Positions 16,834-25,770 are shown, counted from the first letter of the stretch. The stretch is 44,126 bases of DNA from Pseudomonas pudica (GCF_015680405.1 NZ_JADLJS010000043.1:1-44126); one strand, 5' to 3'. Made by a program: numbers and translations. The notes: a model not told the origin generated them from the letters alone.

Positions 16834-19225
16834 CCATCACGTAGCCAAGAGCCAGGCCGAGATGGCCGAACTGTTCAGCCAGGACCTGACCACCGGGGTC
16901 GGCCGCAGCGTCAAGCATGACAGCGCCGACAAGCATGTGTCCGGCGAGGCGGTATATATCGACGACCGCCTGGAATTCCCCAACCAGTTGCACGTCTATG
17001 CACGCACCGCCGACCGCGCCCACGCGCGCATCCTGCGCATCGACACCACGCCGTGCTATGCCTTCGAGGGCGTGCGCATAGCCATCACCCACGAAGACAT
17101 CCCCGGTCTCAAGGACATCGGCCCGGTAGTGGCCGGCGACCCGCTGCTGGCCATCGACAAGGTCGAGTTCTTCGGCCAGCCGGTGCTCGCCGTGGCCGCC
17201 CGCGATCTTGACACCGCACGCCGTGCGGCCATGGCTGCCATCGTCGAGTATGAAGACCTGGAGCCGGTGTTGGATGTGGTCGAAGCATTGCGCAAGAAAC
17301 ATTTCGTGCTCGACAGCCACACCCACCAGCGTGGCGATTCCGCTGCTGCCCTGGCCAGTGCCCCGCACCGCATCCAGGGCACCCTGCACATCGGTGGCCA
17401 GGAACACTTCTACCTGGAAACACAGATTTCCTCGGTGATGCCCACCGAAGACGGCGGCATGATCGTCTACTGCTCCACGCAAAACCCCACCGAAGTGCAA
17501 AAGCTGGTCGCCGAAGTACTCGACGTGCCAATGAACAAGGTGGTGCTGGACATGCGCCGCATGGGTGGCGGTTTTGGTGGCAAGGAAACCCAGGCCGCCA
17601 GCCCGGCGTGCCTGTGCGCCGTGGTGGCGCGCCTGACCGGCCAGCCGACCAAGATGCGCCTGCCACGGGTCGAAGACATGACCATGACCGGCAAACGCCA
17701 CCCGTTCTACGTCGAGTATGACGTGGGCTTCGACGACGACGGGCGCCTGCACGGCATCAACTTCGACCTGGCCGGCAACTGCGGCTACTCGCCCGACCTG
17801 TCCGGTTCGATCGTCGATCGCGCCATGTTCCACTCCGACAACGCCTACTACCTGGGCGATGCCACCGTGCACGGCCACCGCTGCAAGACCAACACCGCCT
17901 CCAACACTGCTTACCGCGGCTTCGGCGGCCCGCAGGGGATGGTCGCCATCGAGCAGGTGATGGACCACATCGCCCGCCACCTGGGCCGTGACCCGCTGGC
18001 GGTGCGCAAGGCCAACTACTACGGCAAGACCGAGCGCAACGTCACCCACTACTACCAGACCGTCGAGCACAACATGCTCGAAGAGATGACCGCCGAACTG
18101 GAAGCCAGCAGTGACTACGCCGAGCGCCGCGAGTCTATCCGCCGCTTCAACGCCAACAGCCCGGTCCTGAAGAAGGGCCTGGCGCTGACCCCGGTCAAGT
18201 TCGGTATTTCGTTCACCGCCACCTTCCTCAACCAGGCCGGTGCGCTGATCCATATCTACACCGACGGCAGCATTCACCTGAACCACGGTGGCACCGAGAT
18301 GGGCCAAGGCCTGAACACCAAGGTGGCACAGGTGGTGGCGCAGATCTTCCAGGTCGATTTCAGCCGCATCCAGATCACCGCCACCAATACCGACAAGGTG
18401 CCCAACACCTCGCCGACCGCTGCCTCCAGTGGTGCCGACCTGAACGGCAAGGCGGCGCAGAACGCTGCCGAAATCCTCAAGAAGCGCCTGACCGAGTTCG
18501 CCGCGCGGCACTACCAGGTGACCGAAGAAGACGTCGAGTTCCGCAACGGCCATGTACGCGTGCGCGACCAGATCGTCAGCTTCGAGCAACTGGTGCAGCA
18601 GGCCTACTTCGCCCAGGTGTCGCTGTCCAGCACCGGCTTCTACCGCACGCCGAAAATCTACTACGACCGCAGCCAGGCACGTGGCCGGCCGTTCTACTAC
18701 TTCGCCTTCGGCGCCGCCTGCGTGGAGGTGGTGGTCGACACCCTGACCGGCGAATACAAGATGCTGCGCGCCGACATCCTGCACGATGTGGGTGACTCGC
18801 TGAACCCGGCCATCGACATCGGCCAGGTGGAAGGCGGCTTCATTCAGGGCATGGGCTGGCTGACCACCGAAGAACTGGTGTGGAACGCCAAGGGCAAGCT
18901 GATGACCAACGGCCCGGCCAGCTACAAGATCCCTGCAGTGGCCGACATGCCGCTGGATTTGCGGGTGAAGCTGGTGGAGAACCGCAAGAACCCGGAAGAC
19001 ACCGTGTTCCACTCCAAGGCCGTGGGCGAGCCGCCGTTCATGCTCGGCATCGCCGCCTGGTGCGCGATCAAGGACGCCGTGGCCAGCATCGCCGATTACC
19101 GCGTGCAGCCACAGGTGGATGCGCCGGCGACGCCGGAGCGGGTGTTGTGGGGGTGCGAGCAGATGCGCAAGGCGGTGGCTGCAGCGCAACCTGCCGAGCC
19201 GGAGCTGGAAACCGTCACTCACTGA
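16826..19225 (+). CDS. xdhB: Xanthine dehydrogenase molybdopterin-binding subunit
   Basis: This 799-residue subunit holds the molybdenum cofactor and oxidises hypoxanthine and xanthine to urate. Cofactor and substrate motifs seen include GGGFGGKETQ, YRGFGGPQG, GGTEMGQGLNTK and the late VGEPPFMLG, whose glutamate is the catalytic base in the family. The start overlaps the end of xdhA by eight bases, indicating coupled translation. A REP pair separates it from xdhC, so xdhC may be expressed at a different level. Confidence 0.96.
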   Translation: MSNHHVAKSQAEMAELFSQDLTTGVGRSVKHDSADKHVSGEAVYIDDRLEFPNQLHVYARTADRAHARILRIDTTPCYAFEGVRIAITHEDIPGLKDIGPVVAGDPLLAIDKVEFFGQPVLAVAARDLDTARRAAMAAIVEYEDLEPVLDVVEALRKKHFVLDSHTHQRGDSAAALASAPHRIQGTLHIGGQEHFYLETQISSVMPTEDGGMIVYCSTQNPTEVQKLVAEVLDVPMNKVVLDMRRMGGGFGGKETQAASPACLCAVVARLTGQPTKMRLPRVEDMTMTGKRHPFYVEYDVGFDDDGRLHGINFDLAGNCGYSPDLSGSIVDRAMFHSDNAYYLGDATVHGHRCKTNTASNTAYRGFGGPQGMVAIEQVMDHIARHLGRDPLAVRKANYYGKTERNVTHYYQTVEHNMLEEMTAELEASSDYAERRESIRRFNANSPVLKKGLALTPVKFGISFTATFLNQAGALIHIYTDGSIHLNHGGTEMGQGLNTKVAQVVAQIFQVDFSRIQITATNTDKVPNTSPTAASSGADLNGKAAQNAAEILKKRLTEFAARHYQVTEEDVEFRNGHVRVRDQIVSFEQLVQQAYFAQVSLSSTGFYRTPKIYYDRSQARGRPFYYFAFGAACVEVVVDTLTGEYKMLRADILHDVGDSLNPAIDIGQVEGGFIQGMGWLTTEELVWNAKGKLMTNGPASYKIPAVADMPLDLRVKLVENRKNPEDTVFHSKAVGEPPFMLGIAAWCAIKDAVASIADYRVQPQVDAPATPERVLWGCEQMRKAVAAAQPAEPELETVTH

Positions 19226-19247
19226 GGTTGGGTGGGCGCCTGTTCGG

Positions 19248-19341
19248 GCCCTATCGCCGGCAAGCCGGCTCCCACAGGTACTGCGCCGCTGGCAAGCCCT
19301 GTGTTGTACCTGTGGGAGCCCGGCTTGCCGGCGATAGGGCC
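19248..19341. repeat. Inverted REP pair, GCCGGC type
   Basis: Two REP elements with cores TATCGCCGGCAAGCCGGCTC and its near-reverse complement lie between xdhB and xdhC. The right arm has one extra C (GAGCCCGGCTTG). The element sits inside a probable operon and may stabilise the upstream xdhAB message. Confidence 0.9.
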
Positions 19342-19373
19342 AGTACAGGCCACCTGAAATGAGGATCTGCATC

Positions 19374-20219
19374 ATGCACCAATGGATCAACGCCCTCGCC
19401 GACCACCAGTCCCGTGGCGAAGCCTGCGTGCTGGTCACCATCATCGAGGAGCGCGGCTCGACCCCACGCAATGCCGGCTCGAAAATGGTCGTCAGCGCCA
19501 GCGGCCTGTTCGACACCATCGGCGGCGGCCACCTGGAATACAAAGCCCTGCACATCGCCCGGCAGATGCTCGAAGAGCACCGCACCACCCCGCACCTGGA
19601 GCGCTTCAGCCTCGGTGCCAGCCTTGGCCAGTGCTGCGGCGGCGTCACTGTGCTGCTGTTCGAACCCATGGCCGCGGTGCAGGCGCAGATCGCGGTGTTC
19701 GGCGCGGGCCATGTCGGCCGGGCTCTGGTACCCTTGCTCGCCGCGCTGCCCTGCCGGGTGCGCTGGATCGATTCGCGCGAGCAGGAATTCCCTGCCCTGA
19801 TCCCCGACGGGGTGACCAGGGTGGTCAGCGAGGAGCCGGTCGACGAGGTAGCAGAGCTGCCGCCAGGCTGCTATTGCATCGTCATGACTCACAACCACCA
19901 GCTCGACCTGGAACTGACCGCCGCCATTCTCAAGCGCAACGACTTCACCTGGTTCGGCCTGATCGGCTCGAAGACCAAACGGGTCAAGTTCGAGCACCGC
20001 CTGCGCGAACGCGGCTACGACGATGCCGTGATGGCGCGCATGCGCTGCCCGATGGGCCTGGCCGAGGTCAAGGGCAAGCTGCCCATCGAGATCGCCGTGT
20101 CCATCGCCGGTGAAATCATCGCCACCTACAACGCCTGCTTCGGCCAGCACGATGCTGCCGCCAATGCCGGCCCCATTGCCCAGTTGCTGCCGCCTTCCCG
20201 GCGCAGCCAAGCCATTTGA
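19374..20219 (+). CDS. xdhC: Xanthine dehydrogenase accessory protein XdhC
   Basis: This 281-residue chaperone binds and sulfurates the molybdenum cofactor and inserts it into XdhB. The N-terminal XdhC/CoxI domain (INALADHQSRGEACVLVTIIEERGSTPRNAGSKM, with a conserved CCGG at about residue 85) is followed by a Rossmann domain (VFGAGHVGRALVPLL, about residue 105). The ATG at 19374 has GAGG nine bases upstream; an in-frame ATG at 19359 has no ribosome site. It is followed ten bases later by guaD, so the two are co-transcribed. Confidence 0.95.
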   Translation: MHQWINALADHQSRGEACVLVTIIEERGSTPRNAGSKMVVSASGLFDTIGGGHLEYKALHIARQMLEEHRTTPHLERFSLGASLGQCCGGVTVLLFEPMAAVQAQIAVFGAGHVGRALVPLLAALPCRVRWIDSREQEFPALIPDGVTRVVSEEPVDEVAELPPGCYCIVMTHNHQLDLELTAAILKRNDFTWFGLIGSKTKRVKFEHRLRERGYDDAVMARMRCPMGLAEVKGKLPIEIAVSIAGEIIATYNACFGQHDAAANAGPIAQLLPPSRRSQAI

Positions 20220-20229
20220 CGAGTGTGTT

Positions 20230-21534
20230 ATGACCGTTACCCGCAAAGCCTACCGTGCCGCTATCCTGCACAGCATCGCCGACCCGGCCGAGGTGGGCCT
20301 GGAGGCTTCCCATGAATACTTCGAGGACGGCCTGCTGGTGGTCGACGATGGCCGTATCCGCGCCGTTGGCCACGCCGCCGAACTGCTGCCGACGCTGGAT
20401 GCCGATATCCCGGTCGAGCACTACCAGGACGCGCTGATCACCCCGGGGTTCATCGACACCCATATCCACTTCCCGCAGACCGGCATGATCGGCTCCTACG
20501 GCGAACAGCTGCTGGACTGGCTGAACACCTACACCTTCCCTTGCGAAAAGCAGTTCGCCGACAAGGGCCACGCCGACCAGGTGGCGAAGATTTTCCTCAA
20601 GGAACTGCTGCGCAACGGCACCACCACCGCCCTGGTGTTCGGCAGCGTGCACCCGCAATCTGTCAATGCTTTGTTCGAGGAAGCCGAGCGCCTGGACCTG
20701 CGCCTGATTGCCGGCAAGGTGATGATGGACCGCAACGCTCCGGACTACCTGACCGACACCGCCGAGTCCGGCTATGCCGAAAGCAAGGCACTGATCGAGC
20801 GCTGGCACGGCAAGGGCCGCCTGCACTATGCAGTCACCCCGCGCTTCGCCCCGACCAGTACGCCTGAACAGCTGGCGCTGGCCGGCCAATTGCTGAAGGA
20901 GCACCCGGGCGTGTACATGCACACGCACCTGTCGGAAAACCTCAAGGAGATCGATTGGGTCAAGTCGCTGTTCCCCGAGCAGAAGGGTTATCTCGACGTA
21001 TACGACCACTTCGAGCTGCTGGGCGAACGCTCGGTATTCGCCCATGGCGTGCACCTGTGCGATGACGAATGCCAGCGCCTGGCCGAAACCGGCTCGGCCG
21101 TGGCCTTCTGCCCCACCTCCAACCTGTTCCTGGGCAGCGGCCTGTTCAACCTGCCCCAGGCCGAGCGTTTCAAGGTCAATGTAGGCTTGGGCACCGACGT
21201 TGGCGCCGGCACCAGCTTCTCGCTGCTCAACACCCTGAACGAAGCGTACAAGGTGATGCAGCTGCAGGGCGCGCGCCTGCACCCGTACAAGTCACTGTAC
21301 CTGGCCACCCTTGGCGGCGCCCGCGCGCTGCGCCTGGACGACCGCATCGGCAGCCTGCGCCCGGGCAACGATGCCGACTTTGTGGTACTGGACTACAAGG
21401 CCACGCCACTGCTGGACTACCGCATCCAACAGTCCAACAGCATGGAGGAAACCCTGTTCGTGCTAACCACCCTCGGCGACGACCGCACTGTGCGTGAAAC
21501 CTACGCCGCCGGGCGTTGCGTGCACCAGCGCTAA
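20230..21534 (+). CDS. guaD: Guanine deaminase
   Basis: This 434-residue zinc amidohydrolase converts guanine to xanthine and ammonia, feeding XdhABC. The metal motif H78-I-H80 in DTHIHFPQTG, a second metal or substrate histidine in HTHLSEN, and GLGTDVGAGTSFS with the catalytic aspartate are visible. The ATG at 20230 starts ten bases after xdhC. Its stop codon overlaps by four bases (21531-21534) with the stop of convergent aqpZ, leaving no room for an ordinary terminator. Confidence 0.96.
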   Translation: MTVTRKAYRAAILHSIADPAEVGLEASHEYFEDGLLVVDDGRIRAVGHAAELLPTLDADIPVEHYQDALITPGFIDTHIHFPQTGMIGSYGEQLLDWLNTYTFPCEKQFADKGHADQVAKIFLKELLRNGTTTALVFGSVHPQSVNALFEEAERLDLRLIAGKVMMDRNAPDYLTDTAESGYAESKALIERWHGKGRLHYAVTPRFAPTSTPEQLALAGQLLKEHPGVYMHTHLSENLKEIDWVKSLFPEQKGYLDVYDHFELLGERSVFAHGVHLCDDECQRLAETGSAVAFCPTSNLFLGSGLFNLPQAERFKVNVGLGTDVGAGTSFSLLNTLNEAYKVMQLQGARLHPYKSLYLATLGGARALRLDDRIGSLRPGNDADFVVLDYKATPLLDYRIQQSNSMEETLFVLTTLGDDRTVRETYAAGRCVHQR

Positions 21535-22229
21535 GTTTCTTTTGCCAGGCCCCGGTACAGTGCGCCGCCGATCGCAGCACCGATCAGCGGCGCCACCCAG
21601 AACAGCCAAAGCTGTTGCAGGGCCCAGCCACCGACGAACAAGGCCGGCCCCGTGCTACGCGCGGGGTTGACCGAGGTATTGGTCACCGGGATCGAGATCA
21701 GGTGGATCAGGGTCAGGGCCAGGCCGATGGCGATCGGTGCAAAACCCGCCGGCGCCCGGGCATCGGTGGCACCCATGATCACCACCAGGAACATCGCCGT
21801 CATCACCACCTCACTGACAAAGCCCGCCCCGAGCGTGTAGCCGCCGGGCGAGTGGTCGGCGTAGCCGTTCGAAGCCAACCCCGCAGACAGCTCGAAACCT
21901 GCCTTGCCGCTGGCGATGAGGTAGATCACACCTGCCGCCAGGATGGCGCCGATCACCTGGGCGATCACGTAGGGCAACAGCTCTTTGGCCGGGAAGCGCC
22001 CGCCCACCACCAGCCCGAACGACACGGCGGGGTTGAGGTGGCAGCCGGAGATATGGCCGATGGCGAAGGCCATGGTCAGCACGGTAAGGCCGAAGGCGAA
22101 GGCGACGCCAAGTACACCAATGCCGATGGGGGAACTGGCGGCGAGTACCGCACTGCCACAGCCGCCAAGCACCAGCCAGAAGGTGCCGACCAGCTCGGCA
22201 CCCATGCGTTTACCGAGGGACATGCTCAT
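21531..22229 (-). CDS. aqpZ: Aquaporin Z
   Basis: This 232-residue inner-membrane channel has the two pore NPA motifs: HLNPAVSFG (residues 64-72) and TSVNPARSTGPAL near residue 187. Six membrane helices are evident. The family conducts water and sometimes small polar solutes. The start at 22229 is supported by GAGGA eight bases upstream; an in-frame ATG two codons later is also possible. It is convergent with guaD, overlapping its stop. It may be an unrelated insertion in the purine cluster, although passage of urea or ammonia cannot be excluded from sequence. Confidence 0.92.
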   Translation of the reverse strand: MSMSLGKRMGAELVGTFWLVLGGCGSAVLAASSPIGIGVLGVAFAFGLTVLTMAFAIGHISGCHLNPAVSFGLVVGGRFPAKELLPYVIAQVIGAILAAGVIYLIASGKAGFELSAGLASNGYADHSPGGYTLGAGFVSEVVMTAMFLVVIMGATDARAPAGFAPIAIGLALTLIHLISIPVTNTSVNPARSTGPALFVGGWALQQLWLFWVAPLIGAAIGGALYRGLAKET

Positions 22230-22345
22230 GAGTCCATTCCTCAAGAAGTTGAACGCAACCAATGCGCAAGCCCAACTGCTTGATGAAGGTTTGCTCACAA
22301 GAATTTAGCAGACGTTTGGTCAACTGCGAGAGATGGCCGTACTGC

Positions 22346-22432
22346 TTGTGGGAGCGGGTTTACCCGCGAACAAGGCGACACGGTGTATGGCACCGGCTGC
22401 GCCGGTGTTCGCGGGTGAACCCGCTCCCACAA
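22346..22432. repeat. Inverted REP pair, GCGGG type
   Basis: TTGTGGGAGCGGGTTTACCC and GGGTGAACCCGCTCCCACAA flank a spacer with GTGTATGGCACCGG, the reverse form of the spacer in the pairs at 3541 and 38150. It lies between the tail of the GntR gene and aqpZ. Confidence 0.9.
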
Positions 22433-22461
22433 CGGCGCACTACTTTCACTTCAGCAAACGA

Positions 22462-23217
22462 TCAACCCTTGGCAGAAACCTTGGGCTTTTTCAGCAGATG
22501 CGAGAACACCGCATGCAGATCGTCCGAGGCACTCTCCTCGTCCAGGTTCAGCTTGCTGTCGATGTGGTCCATGTGGTGCATCATCAGGCTCACCGCCTGC
22601 TCGGCATCGCGCGCCTCGATGGCATCGATCAGCTGCATGTGTTCGTCATACGAGCAATGCGAACGGTTGCCGCTTTCGTACTGGGCAATAATCAGCGAAG
22701 TCTGCGACACCAGGCTGCGCTGGAAGCTGACCAGCGGCGCATTACCCGCGGCCTCGGCCAGCTTGAGGTGGAATTCGCCGGAAAGACGAATGCCGGCACC
22801 GCGGTCACCACGGGAAAAGCTGTCGCGCTCCTCACGCACCATCTGCCGCAGCTCGTTGAGCTGCTCGAGGGTAGCGTGCTGCACGGCCAGTTCGGTAATG
22901 GCCCTTTCGACCATGCGCCGGGAGAAGAACACCTGGCGTGCCTCTTCCACCGTAGGGCTGGCAACCACCGCGCCGCGGTTCGGCCGCAACAGCACCACGC
23001 TTTCGTGGGCCAGACGCGACAAGGCCCGGCGGATGATGGTGCGGCTGACGCCGAAGATCTCGCCCAGCGCTTCCTCGCTCAACTTGGTGCCCGGTGCCAG
23101 ACGCTGCTCGAGGATCGCCTCGAAAATATGCGCGTAGACGATGTCGTCCTGGGTACCACTGCGGCCGGCCTTGCCGGTACGCGCAGGTTTCTTCAGAGGT
23201 TGCAGCTGTTCGTTCAT
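22462..23217 (-). CDS. GntR/FCD family regulator of purine catabolism (HpxS-like)
   Basis: This 251-residue regulator has a winged helix at about residues 23-92 (DDIVYAHIFEAILEQRLAPGTKLSEEALGEIFGVSRTIIRRALSRL) and a C-terminal FCD domain that keeps its metal histidines (GEFHLKLAEAAGN, YDEHMQLIDAI, MMHHMDHI). The start at 23217 excludes 35 upstream in-frame codons without family similarity. It is divergent from the AzgA permease gene. GntR regulators of this type control purine genes in other bacteria (HpxS in Klebsiella). Palindromes TTGTAYACAA flank its promoter and recur upstream of hiuH, puuE, glcG and gcl, so it is the best candidate for their regulator and is probably autoregulated. Confidence 0.92.
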   Translation of the reverse strand: MNEQLQPLKKPARTGKAGRSGTQDDIVYAHIFEAILEQRLAPGTKLSEEALGEIFGVSRTIIRRALSRLAHESVVLLRPNRGAVVASPTVEEARQVFFSRRMVERAITELAVQHATLEQLNELRQMVREERDSFSRGDRGAGIRLSGEFHLKLAEAAGNAPLVSFQRSLVSQTSLIIAQYESGNRSHCSYDEHMQLIDAIEARDAEQAVSLMMHHMDHIDSKLNLDEESASDDLHAVFSHLLKKPKVSAKG

Positions 23218-23251
23218 GGGCTCTCGAGGCACGAAGGAAAGTATGGCGCCA

Positions 23252-23261
23252 TTGTACACAG
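23252..23261. promoter_or_regulatory. GntR box, GntR-gene side (9/10)
   Basis: TTGTACACAG matches the palindrome TTGTAYACAA in nine of ten positions, 35 bp upstream of the GntR start codon. This is a suitable place for autorepression. Confidence 0.5.
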
Positions 23262-23350
23262 GCTGAGCCGTTTCTGCAGGTGGCCTTTTACCTATATAGC
23301 CGTTGTACGACGCATTGCGCACACAAAAGATAAAACATTATTTGCATTCT

Positions 23351-23360
23351 TTGTACACAA
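23351..23360. promoter_or_regulatory. GntR box, permease side
   Basis: TTGTACACAA is an exact match to TTGTAYACAA, about 140 bp upstream of the AzgA permease start and just upstream of the RutR-like site at 23385. Confidence 0.6.
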
Positions 23361-23384
23361 AAGGATAATCCACCGAGCAACTTC

Positions 23385-23400
23385 TTGACCCTAAAGTCAA
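23385..23400. promoter_or_regulatory. RutR-like operator before the AzgA permease
   Basis: TTGACCCTAAAGTCAA has perfect TTGAC/GTCAA half-sites separated by six bases, the RutR geometry. It lies in the block shared with the xdhA promoter (21 of 25 bases identical). A GGTCAG half-site follows at 23407. Confidence 0.55.
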
Positions 23401-23499
23401 CAAACCGGTCAGACGTCTGCCTTCCCTCGCGGAGCCGCCAAGTGCATTGCGCAGGCCCCTGGCTCCATAACAACAAGAAAGACTTGAGGAGTACTCGCT

Positions 23500-24849
23500 G
23501 TGGAAAGCCGCAAATCCGAAGCCCCTACGCTGGATCTTGCCCCACCGCTCGAAACGAGCTGGCTGGAGCGGATTTTCAAACTCAAGCAACACGGCAGCAC
23601 CGTCAGAACCGAAATGATCGCCGGGGTGACCACCTTCATCACCATGGCCTACATCATCTTCGTCAACCCCAACATCATGGCCGACGCCGGCATCGACCAC
23701 GGTGCCGCTTTCGTCGCCACTTGCATCGCCGCCGCGCTGGGCTGCCTGCTGATGGGCCTGTACGCCAACTGGCCGGTAGGCCTGGCACCAGGCATGGGGC
23801 TTAACGCCTTCTTCACCTACACCGTGGTCGGCACCATGGGCTACAACTGGGAAACGGCACTGGGGGCGGTGTTCGTCTCGGGCGTGCTGTTCATGTTCCT
23901 GACCTTGTCGAAAGTGCGCGAATGGTTGCTCAACAGCATCCCGGTCAGCCTGCGCCATGCCATGGGGGCCGGCGTCGGATTGTTTCTCGGGCTGATCGGC
24001 CTGAAGACGGCAGGCATCATCGTCGACAGCCCCGCTACCCTGATCAAGCTGGGTTCGCTGCATGAGCCAGGGCCACTGCTGGCAGCCGTGTGCTTCCTGC
24101 TGATTGCCATCCTCAGCTACAAGCGGGTGTTTGGGGCGATCCTGATCAGCATCATTTGTGTCACCCTGGCGGGTTGGGGGCTGGGCCTGGTCAAGTTCGG
24201 CGGGGTGATGTCGATGCCGCCGAGCCTGGCACCGACCTGGATGGCAATGGATGTGGCTGGCGTGTTCAACGTCAGCATGATCAGCGTGGTGCTGGCGTTT
24301 CTGTTCGTGCATATGTTCGACACCGCCGGCACGCTGATGGGCGTGGCGCAGCGCGCCAACCTGGTGGCGCCGGACGGGCGCATCGAGAACCTGTCCAAAG
24401 CGCTGAAGGCAGACAGTGCTTCGAGCGTGTTCGGCGCAGTGGTCGGTGTGCCGCCGGTGACCAGCTATGTGGAGAGTGCTGCGGGTGTCGCAGCGGGTGG
24501 CCGCACTGGCCTCACCGCCGTGGTGGTCGGCCTGCTGTTCATTGCCGCAATGTTCTTCGCGCCGCTGGCCGGGATGATTCCCGCCTATGCCACTGCCGGC
24601 GCACTGATCTACGTGGCGATGCTGATGATGGGCAGCATGGCGCATATCCACTGGGACGAAGCTACCGACAGCATTCCAGCGATCGTCACGGTCATCATGA
24701 TGCCGCTGACCTTCTCGGTCGCCGATGGTATTGCGTTGGGCTTCATCAGCTACGTCGCGTTGAAGGCGGGTACCGGCAAGTACAAGGAAATCTCGGCCAG
24801 CCTGTGGGTGCTGTGCGCAATCTTCATTGCCAAGTTCGTGTTCCTCTGA
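23500..24849 (+). CDS. NCS2 family purine permease, AzgA type
   Basis: This 449-residue polytopic transporter belongs to the AzgA-like branch of the NCS2 superfamily, which imports hypoxanthine, guanine or adenine with protons. It begins with a cytoplasmic tail and then EMIAGVTTFITMAYIIFVNPNIM, the AzgA-like first segment. GLAPGMGLNAFFTYTVV and the central FDTAGTLMGVAQRANLV and SYVESAAGVAAGGRTGLTAVVVG motifs are typical. The start is GTG at 23500 with GAGGA nine bases upstream. Its promoter region carries both a GntR box and a RutR-like site, and a strong terminator follows. Exact substrate is unproven; guanine and hypoxanthine fit the neighbouring guaD and xdhAB. Confidence 0.92.
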   Translation: MESRKSEAPTLDLAPPLETSWLERIFKLKQHGSTVRTEMIAGVTTFITMAYIIFVNPNIMADAGIDHGAAFVATCIAAALGCLLMGLYANWPVGLAPGMGLNAFFTYTVVGTMGYNWETALGAVFVSGVLFMFLTLSKVREWLLNSIPVSLRHAMGAGVGLFLGLIGLKTAGIIVDSPATLIKLGSLHEPGPLLAAVCFLLIAILSYKRVFGAILISIICVTLAGWGLGLVKFGGVMSMPPSLAPTWMAMDVAGVFNVSMISVVLAFLFVHMFDTAGTLMGVAQRANLVAPDGRIENLSKALKADSASSVFGAVVGVPPVTSYVESAAGVAAGGRTGLTAVVVGLLFIAAMFFAPLAGMIPAYATAGALIYVAMLMMGSMAHIHWDEATDSIPAIVTVIMMPLTFSVADGIALGFISYVALKAGTGKYKEISASLWVLCAIFIAKFVFL

Positions 24850-24866
24850 CCCCTGCTGCACCAACC

Positions 24867-24890
24867 AAGGGCGCCTCGGCGCCCTTTCTT
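24867..24890 (+). terminator. Rho-independent terminator after the AzgA permease
   Basis: AAGGGCGCC pairs with GGCGCCCTT across a two-base loop, and the stem runs into TTTCTTTATT. It starts about 18 bases after the permease stop codon. Confidence 0.9.
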
Positions 24891-24906
24891 TATTGCTACA
24901 GCCTGT

Positions 24907-25006
24907 ACCGGCCTCTTCGCGGGCTTGCCCGCTCCCACAGGATCACCACAGCCTTAAAACCCGGCTCCGTACCTGTGGGAGCGGGCAAGCCCGCGAAGAG
25001 GCCGGT
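24907..25006. repeat. Inverted REP pair, GCGGG type, perfect 35-bp arms
   Basis: The arms at 24907-24941 and 24972-25006 are exact reverse complements over 35 bases, each with core CGCGGGCTTGCCCGCTCCCA. They lie between the convergent AzgA permease and hiuH genes, each of which has its own terminator. Confidence 0.95.
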
Positions 25007-25031
25007 GCAGGCGATACAAAAACAGCAGACG

Positions 25032-25061
25032 AAAAAAAGCCCGCCAGTGTGAGAGCGGGCC
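25032..25061 (-). terminator. Rho-independent terminator after hiuH
   Basis: On the minus strand GCCCGC pairs with GCGGGC around a ten-base loop and is followed by seven T. It lies about 33 bases beyond the hiuH stop codon. Confidence 0.85.
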
Positions 25062-25093
25062 AAAGGACCTACGAAGATTCTTCTAGCGACCAA

Positions 25094-25447
25094 CTAGCTT
25101 CCACGATAGGTCGAATAGCTGTACGGCGAGATCAGCAGCGGCACGTGGTAGTGCTCCTGCTGCTCGTCGATGCCAAAGCGCAGCACGACAACATCCAGGA
25201 ACGCCTGGGCCGGCAGCTGTACACCGCGAGCGCGGTAGTAGTCACCAGCGCTGAACTGCAGCTGGTAGACGCCGGTACGGTAGTCGTCACCCTGCAGCAG
25301 CGGCGCGTCGACGCGGCCATCGCTGTTGGTCAGGGCAGTGTTCACCAGCTCCAGCTGCTGGCCTTCAACACGGTACAGCTCGACCTTGATCGAGCTGCCC
25401 GGGCAGCCATGCGCGGCATCCAGTACGTGTGTGGTCAAACGTCCCAT
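25094..25447 (-). CDS. hiuH: 5-hydroxyisourate hydrolase
   Basis: This 117-residue transthyretin-like enzyme hydrolyses 5-hydroxyisourate, the product of urate oxidation, to OHCU. Family hallmarks are present at both ends: LTTHVLDAAHGCP with the catalytic histidine at residue 7, YHVPLLISPYSYSTY, and the C-terminal tetrapeptide YRGS. The ATG at 25447 has AGAGGCGA upstream; an in-frame ATG at 25468 would add seven unsupported residues. No signal peptide is visible, so it acts in the cytoplasm. It is divergent from puuE, with a 399-bp region that contains two GntR boxes. Confidence 0.96.
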   Translation of the reverse strand: MGRLTTHVLDAAHGCPGSSIKVELYRVEGQQLELVNTALTNSDGRVDAPLLQGDDYRTGVYQLQFSAGDYYRARGVQLPAQAFLDVVVLRFGIDEQQEHYHVPLLISPYSYSTYRGS

Positions 25448-25555
25448 TGCTTGTCGCCTCTTGTTCAATCTGTGGGCAAAAAATACACGGCCATCATCAC
25501 GCCAAAGGGCCTGCGATGTGCGGGAATGACGCCATTAAGACATTCCATCGCAAAA

Positions 25556-25565
25556 TTGTACACAA
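25556..25565. promoter_or_regulatory. GntR box, hiuH side
   Basis: TTGTACACAA lies in a longer palindrome with AAAA and TTTT flanks (25552-25569), 109 bp upstream of the hiuH start. Confidence 0.6.
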
Positions 25566-25760
25566 TTTTTTGAGCCCATGCGTCGCACCCGCCGTTTCGT
25601 GCCCATTAACGACCCATCGGTCGCAAATACAGGCGCGACACAGACGCCAACGTCATTAGCTGACCAATCAGGCAGGTTTCTTGCACTGTTTTTCCAGGTC
25701 GCTTCGAGGCGACAAAAGGGAAGAAATGCGGAAAAACAGGCTTACAAAAGATTTCAGAAG

Positions 25761-25770
25761 TTGTATACAA
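25761..25770. promoter_or_regulatory. GntR box, puuE side
   Basis: TTGTATACAA, a perfect 10-bp palindrome, lies 77 bp upstream of the puuE start and overlaps a plausible -10 element. Confidence 0.6.

Noticed and set aside
16781..19669. A 962-codon open frame antisense to xdhB
   Set aside because: It is explained by GC-rich third positions of xdhB. The predicted protein has no recognisable fold, and it crosses the REP pair.
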